34,315 nt of DNA, from NCBI GenBank assembly GCA_903938815.1, contig CAJAES010000094.1, positions 1-34,315 on the forward strand, given 5' to 3'. The notes under the pieces were generated by a model, which saw only the letters and a program-made list of their open reading frames with translations, was not told the origin of the DNA and did not search any database. Numbering within the stretch: the stretch's first letter is position 1; the number at the start of each line of letters is the position of its first letter. Origin of the DNA: an uncultured beta proteobacterium. Its GTDB lineage: Bacteria > Pseudomonadota > Gammaproteobacteria > Burkholderiales > Burkholderiaceae_C. This document shows positions 32,179 through 34,315 of the stretch, piece after piece. The translations under genes and the position numbers were made by a program.

Positions 32179-32739
32179 TCAGCGCATGGCGTCGAAGAAC
32201 GCGCGGTCGGAGAAGAGCTGCCGAAGCAGCTGCTGCACCAGCACCGGGTACTGTTGCTGCGCCTTCGGGATCGCGACGGACCCGATGAAGGAGGACTCCC
32301 AACTCGCCTCGACGCGCTGGGTCTTGTCGTAGCGAACAGCGCCGTCGCGCCGCACGGTGAAGCGGGCCTCGATTTCCCCGCTGTTCGTGGAGATGCCACC
32401 TGCGGCGATGTCGTTCTTCAGCAGGACGCCGCCGATCTCGACCTTGGATTCCGGGTCGAGCTTGCCGGCGAGCTTGAGCTCGGCCTTGAGGGCTTCTGCC
32501 AGATACGCGCCGTAGTCGGCCCCCACCGGCGAATTCATGCCGCTGCCGCGCAGGCTGATGGACTGGGCGCCTGGAGCCCCTGGCGCGGCCGTCACGGCCC
32601 CGACGCGGGCCGGCGCGCTCTGCCGCTTGAGCAGTTCGGCGCTTTCGACCGAAGGTGTGTAGACAGGCGCCTGGATGGCGCATCCGCTGCCGAGGACGAC
32701 AGCGAAAGCTGCCATCGCGACCTTGATGTTCAGGTTCAT
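32179..32739 (-). CDS. Small lipoprotein, YajG-like appearance
   Basis: Product of 186 residues. The signal MNLNIKVAMAAFAVVLGSGC gives a lipobox GSGC with Cys20. The mature part has VGADYGAYLAEALKAELKLA, PESKVEIGGVLLKNDIAAGG, ARFTVRRDGAVRYDKTQRVE and a C-terminal helix PVLVQQLLRQLFSDRAFF, a pattern seen in YajG-like outer-membrane lipoproteins. The start is supported by a strong ribosome site, GAGGGGGAAGA before ATG, and overlaps the LysR stop as ATGA. The two lipoproteins probably act together; the role is unknown. Confidence 0.8.
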   Translation of the reverse strand: MNLNIKVAMAAFAVVLGSGCAIQAPVYTPSVESAELLKRQSAPARVGAVTAAPGAPGAQSISLRGSGMNSPVGADYGAYLAEALKAELKLAGKLDPESKVEIGGVLLKNDIAAGGISTNSGEIEARFTVRRDGAVRYDKTQRVEASWESSFIGSVAIPKAQQQYPVLVQQLLRQLFSDRAFFDAMR

Positions 32740-33725
32740 TCTTCCCCCTCTGATTCGCGCAAACTGGGCGCGCGGCCAACGATACGTTTCCGTGTGCGCG
32801 TTGAGATCGGCATTACTGCGGATGCGGCAGGGCTCGCCAGCGCTTCGCTCATCGCCAGCGCCCGCTCGCGCAGCCACAGATGCCCCGGGTCGTTGGTGTG
32901 GCGCCAGTTCCAGTGCATGGCCACGGGGAAGGGCGGCAAGCCGAGGTCGGGCTCCAGCACCTGCAGCCCGTGGCGAGCCGCGAAACGCCGGGCTGGACGG
33001 CTGGGCATCACCACCGCCAGATCGGTGGCCGCCAGGATGGGCGGCACCACCATGAAGTGGGGCAGCACGAGGCGGATGCGCGGCTCCAGGCCGAGCTGCT
33101 GCAGGGCGCGCGCGGGCTCGCTGTGGCTGTGCACGACGATGAAGTCCAGGCCCTGCAGCGCGTCGCGGTTGCGCAGGCCGCGGGCCAGGGGGTGGCCCTG
33201 GCGCAGCAGCACCACGTAGCGCTCGGTCAGCAGCGTGGCCTGTTCGGTGCCGGGCAGGCCCGGCAGGTAGCCGAAGGCGAGGTCCAGGCGACCCTGCTCG
33301 AGCGCCGGGGCGATGGCCTCGGGCGCCAGTTGAACCGCCTCCAGCATGAGCCCGGGCGCCTGGCGGCCGAGGTCGGCCATCAGAAGGGGCAGGAACTCGT
33401 CGGCGCCGATGTCGCTCATGTGCAGCGTGAAGCGCCGGCGCGAGCGCGCGGCGTCGAAGCGGTCTGACTCCTGCAGGGCGGCATCCAGCAGCTGCAGCGC
33501 GGCCAGCACCTGCGGCGCCAGCCGGTCGGCCTTGGGCGTGGGCCGCACGCCGCCCGGGGCGCGGGTGAAGAGCGGGTCGTGCAGCAGCAGGCGCAGCCGC
33601 GTCAGCGCGTGGCTGGCCGCGGGCTGCGACAGGCCCAGGCGGTCGGCCGCGCGGCTGACGCTGCGCGCTTGGTGCACTGCAGCAAACACATGCAGGAGGT
33701 TCAGGTCGATGTCGCCGACATTCAT
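32736..33725 (-). CDS. LysR-family transcriptional regulator
   Basis: Product of 329 residues. The N-terminal winged helix-turn-helix has NLLHVFAAVHQARSVSRAAD, RLGLSQPAASHALTRLRLLL (helix-turn-helix about 22-41), and the substrate-binding domain runs from about 90 on (FTLHMSDIGADEFLPLLMAD and LDLAFGYLPGLPG). The start may instead be the ATG at 33734 (three residues more). It lies head to head with the indolepyruvate oxidoreductase gene and probably controls it. The final ~25 residues (SAVMPISTRTRKRIVGRAPS) form a basic tail not usual for the family. The stop overlaps the start of the lipoprotein gene. Confidence 0.92.
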   Translation of the reverse strand: MNVGDIDLNLLHVFAAVHQARSVSRAADRLGLSQPAASHALTRLRLLLHDPLFTRAPGGVRPTPKADRLAPQVLAALQLLDAALQESDRFDAARSRRRFTLHMSDIGADEFLPLLMADLGRQAPGLMLEAVQLAPEAIAPALEQGRLDLAFGYLPGLPGTEQATLLTERYVVLLRQGHPLARGLRNRDALQGLDFIVVHSHSEPARALQQLGLEPRIRLVLPHFMVVPPILAATDLAVVMPSRPARRFAARHGLQVLEPDLGLPPFPVAMHWNWRHTNDPGHLWLRERALAMSEALASPAASAVMPISTRTRKRIVGRAPSLRESEGEE

Positions 33726-33756
33726 GCTGTGCATGTTAGAGACAAAGCGCGCGCCA

Positions 33757-33785
33757 TGGACGGCGGCGCGCGCTCTGCCTAGAGT
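33757..33785 (+). promoter_or_regulatory. Candidate promoter of the indolepyruvate oxidoreductase gene
   Basis: TGGACG (33757-33762) and TAGAGT (33780-33785) are 17 bp apart and lie 27 bp from the ATG at 33813, between it and the divergent LysR start. Each box matches four of six consensus bases, so this is only a candidate. Confidence 0.35.
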
Positions 33786-33812
33786 CGCCGATCTCTCCCC
33801 ACAGGCGGCCGC

Positions 33813-34315
33813 ATGGAAGTCCAGTTCACAGAACAGATCGAACAGCTCAAGCTCGGGGCGGGCGAAACCTTCCACGGCGAGGGCATCCTGGCCATCACGA
33901 AGGCGCTGCTGCAGTCGGGCGTGGCCTACATCGGCGGCTACCAGGGTGCGCCGGTGTCGCACCTGCTGGATGTGATGGTGCAGGCCAAGCCCTACGTGGA
34001 CACGCTGGGCGTGCACGTGGAGGCCTGCTCCAACGAAGCCTCGGCGGCCGCGATGCTGGGGGCTTCCATCCACTACCCGCTGCGCGGCGCCGTCACGTGG
34101 AAGAGCATCGTCGGCACCAACGTGGCGGCCGATGCGCTGAGCAACCTGGCCTCGCCGGGCGTGGTGGGCGGCGCGCTCATCGTCGTGGGCGAGGACTACG
34201 GCGAGGGCGCCAGCGTCATCCAGGAGCGCACGCACGCCTACGCGCTGAAGAGCACGCTGGCGCTGTTCGACCCCCGGCCGGAACTCGGCAACATGGTGCG
34301 CTGCGTGGAGCACGC
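33813..34315 (+). CDS. Indolepyruvate ferredoxin oxidoreductase, N-terminal part (cut by window edge)
   Basis: The 167 visible codons start at ATG 33813: MEVQFTEQIEQLKLGAGETF, HGEGILAITKALLQSGVAYI, GGYQGAPVSHLLDVMVQAKP, HVEACSNEASAAAMLGASIH, VTWKSIVGTNVAADALSNLA, GALIVVGEDYGEGASVIQER. This is the pyrimidine-binding pyruvate-ferredoxin-oxidoreductase domain of the IorA-type thiamine-diphosphate enzymes, which oxidatively decarboxylate indolepyruvate and other aryl-pyruvates to aryl-acetyl-CoA. Whether the gene is a separate alpha subunit or a fused alpha-beta protein, as is common in Betaproteobacteria, cannot be seen. A divergent LysR gene is the likely regulator. Confidence 0.9.
   Translation, partial: MEVQFTEQIEQLKLGAGETFHGEGILAITKALLQSGVAYIGGYQGAPVSHLLDVMVQAKPYVDTLGVHVEACSNEASAAAMLGASIHYPLRGAVTWKSIVGTNVAADALSNLASPGVVGGALIVVGEDYGEGASVIQERTHAYALKSTLALFDPRPELGNMVRCVEH

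Noticed and set aside
1..34315. CRISPR arrays, tRNA or rRNA genes
   Set aside because: No regularly spaced direct repeats of CRISPR length and no recognisable tRNA or rRNA sequence were seen on reading either strand.

Overview
The window is GC-rich DNA with dense operons and many ATGA/GTGA gene overlaps. The gene content points to a betaproteobacterium of the order Burkholderiales: an mla operon that includes mlaA, a zwf-hexR / tal-pgi sugar-catabolism locus, a PHA-granule-type protein, a wax ester synthase/DGAT homologue, a Leu/Ile/Val-type binding protein, and an indolepyruvate ferredoxin oxidoreductase gene under a divergent LysR regulator. The genus cannot be fixed from the sequence.

Layout. 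1-271: one end of an IS256-family insertion sequence. 672-7444: a biosynthetic module of the kind found beside exosortase A (PEP-CTERM) exopolysaccharide loci. A leftward operon (acyl carrier protein, hydrolase 2, hydrolase 1, GNAT-like acyltransferase, sulfotransferase) diverges from a rightward pair (acyl-CoA ligase, PLP decarboxylase). No exosortase or PEP-CTERM protein is in the window. 7531-8930: a lower-GC methyltransferase gene, then a gene-poor stretch with a decayed second copy of the decarboxylase 3' end. 8931-10963: a nucleotidyltransferase with an upstream winged-helix partner, resembling a type IV (AbiE-like) toxin-antitoxin pair, behind a promoter packed with repeats.

11314-15125: mlaFEDACB, the retrograde phospholipid transport system of the cell envelope. 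It runs tail to tail into hexR. 15092-20175: zwf-hexR (leftward) and tal-pgi (rightward) share a 200-bp control region with a candidate HexR site. 20257-22698: an acyltransferase-3 membrane protein converges on a beta-helix protein. 22698-26178: a leftward operon with a periplasmic binding protein, an M20 amidohydrolase, a frameshifted DUF2817/M14 peptidase-like gene and the beta-helix gene. 26266-29745: a molybdopterin oxidoreductase, a lipoprotein zinc peptidase and a PHA-system protein in a row.

29794-31574: acyl-CoA-binding protein diverging from a wax ester synthase/DGAT homologue, suggesting a storage-lipid locus. 31576-33725: a leftward LysR regulator whose stop overlaps the first of two small lipoprotein genes. 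33813 to the edge: start of an indolepyruvate ferredoxin oxidoreductase gene.

The most notable points are the exosortase-A-associated module coupled to a sulfotransferase, the AbiE-like pair with its operator repeats, the decarboxylase relic flanking the methyltransferase, and the frameshift in a CG dinucleotide run in the M14-like gene.
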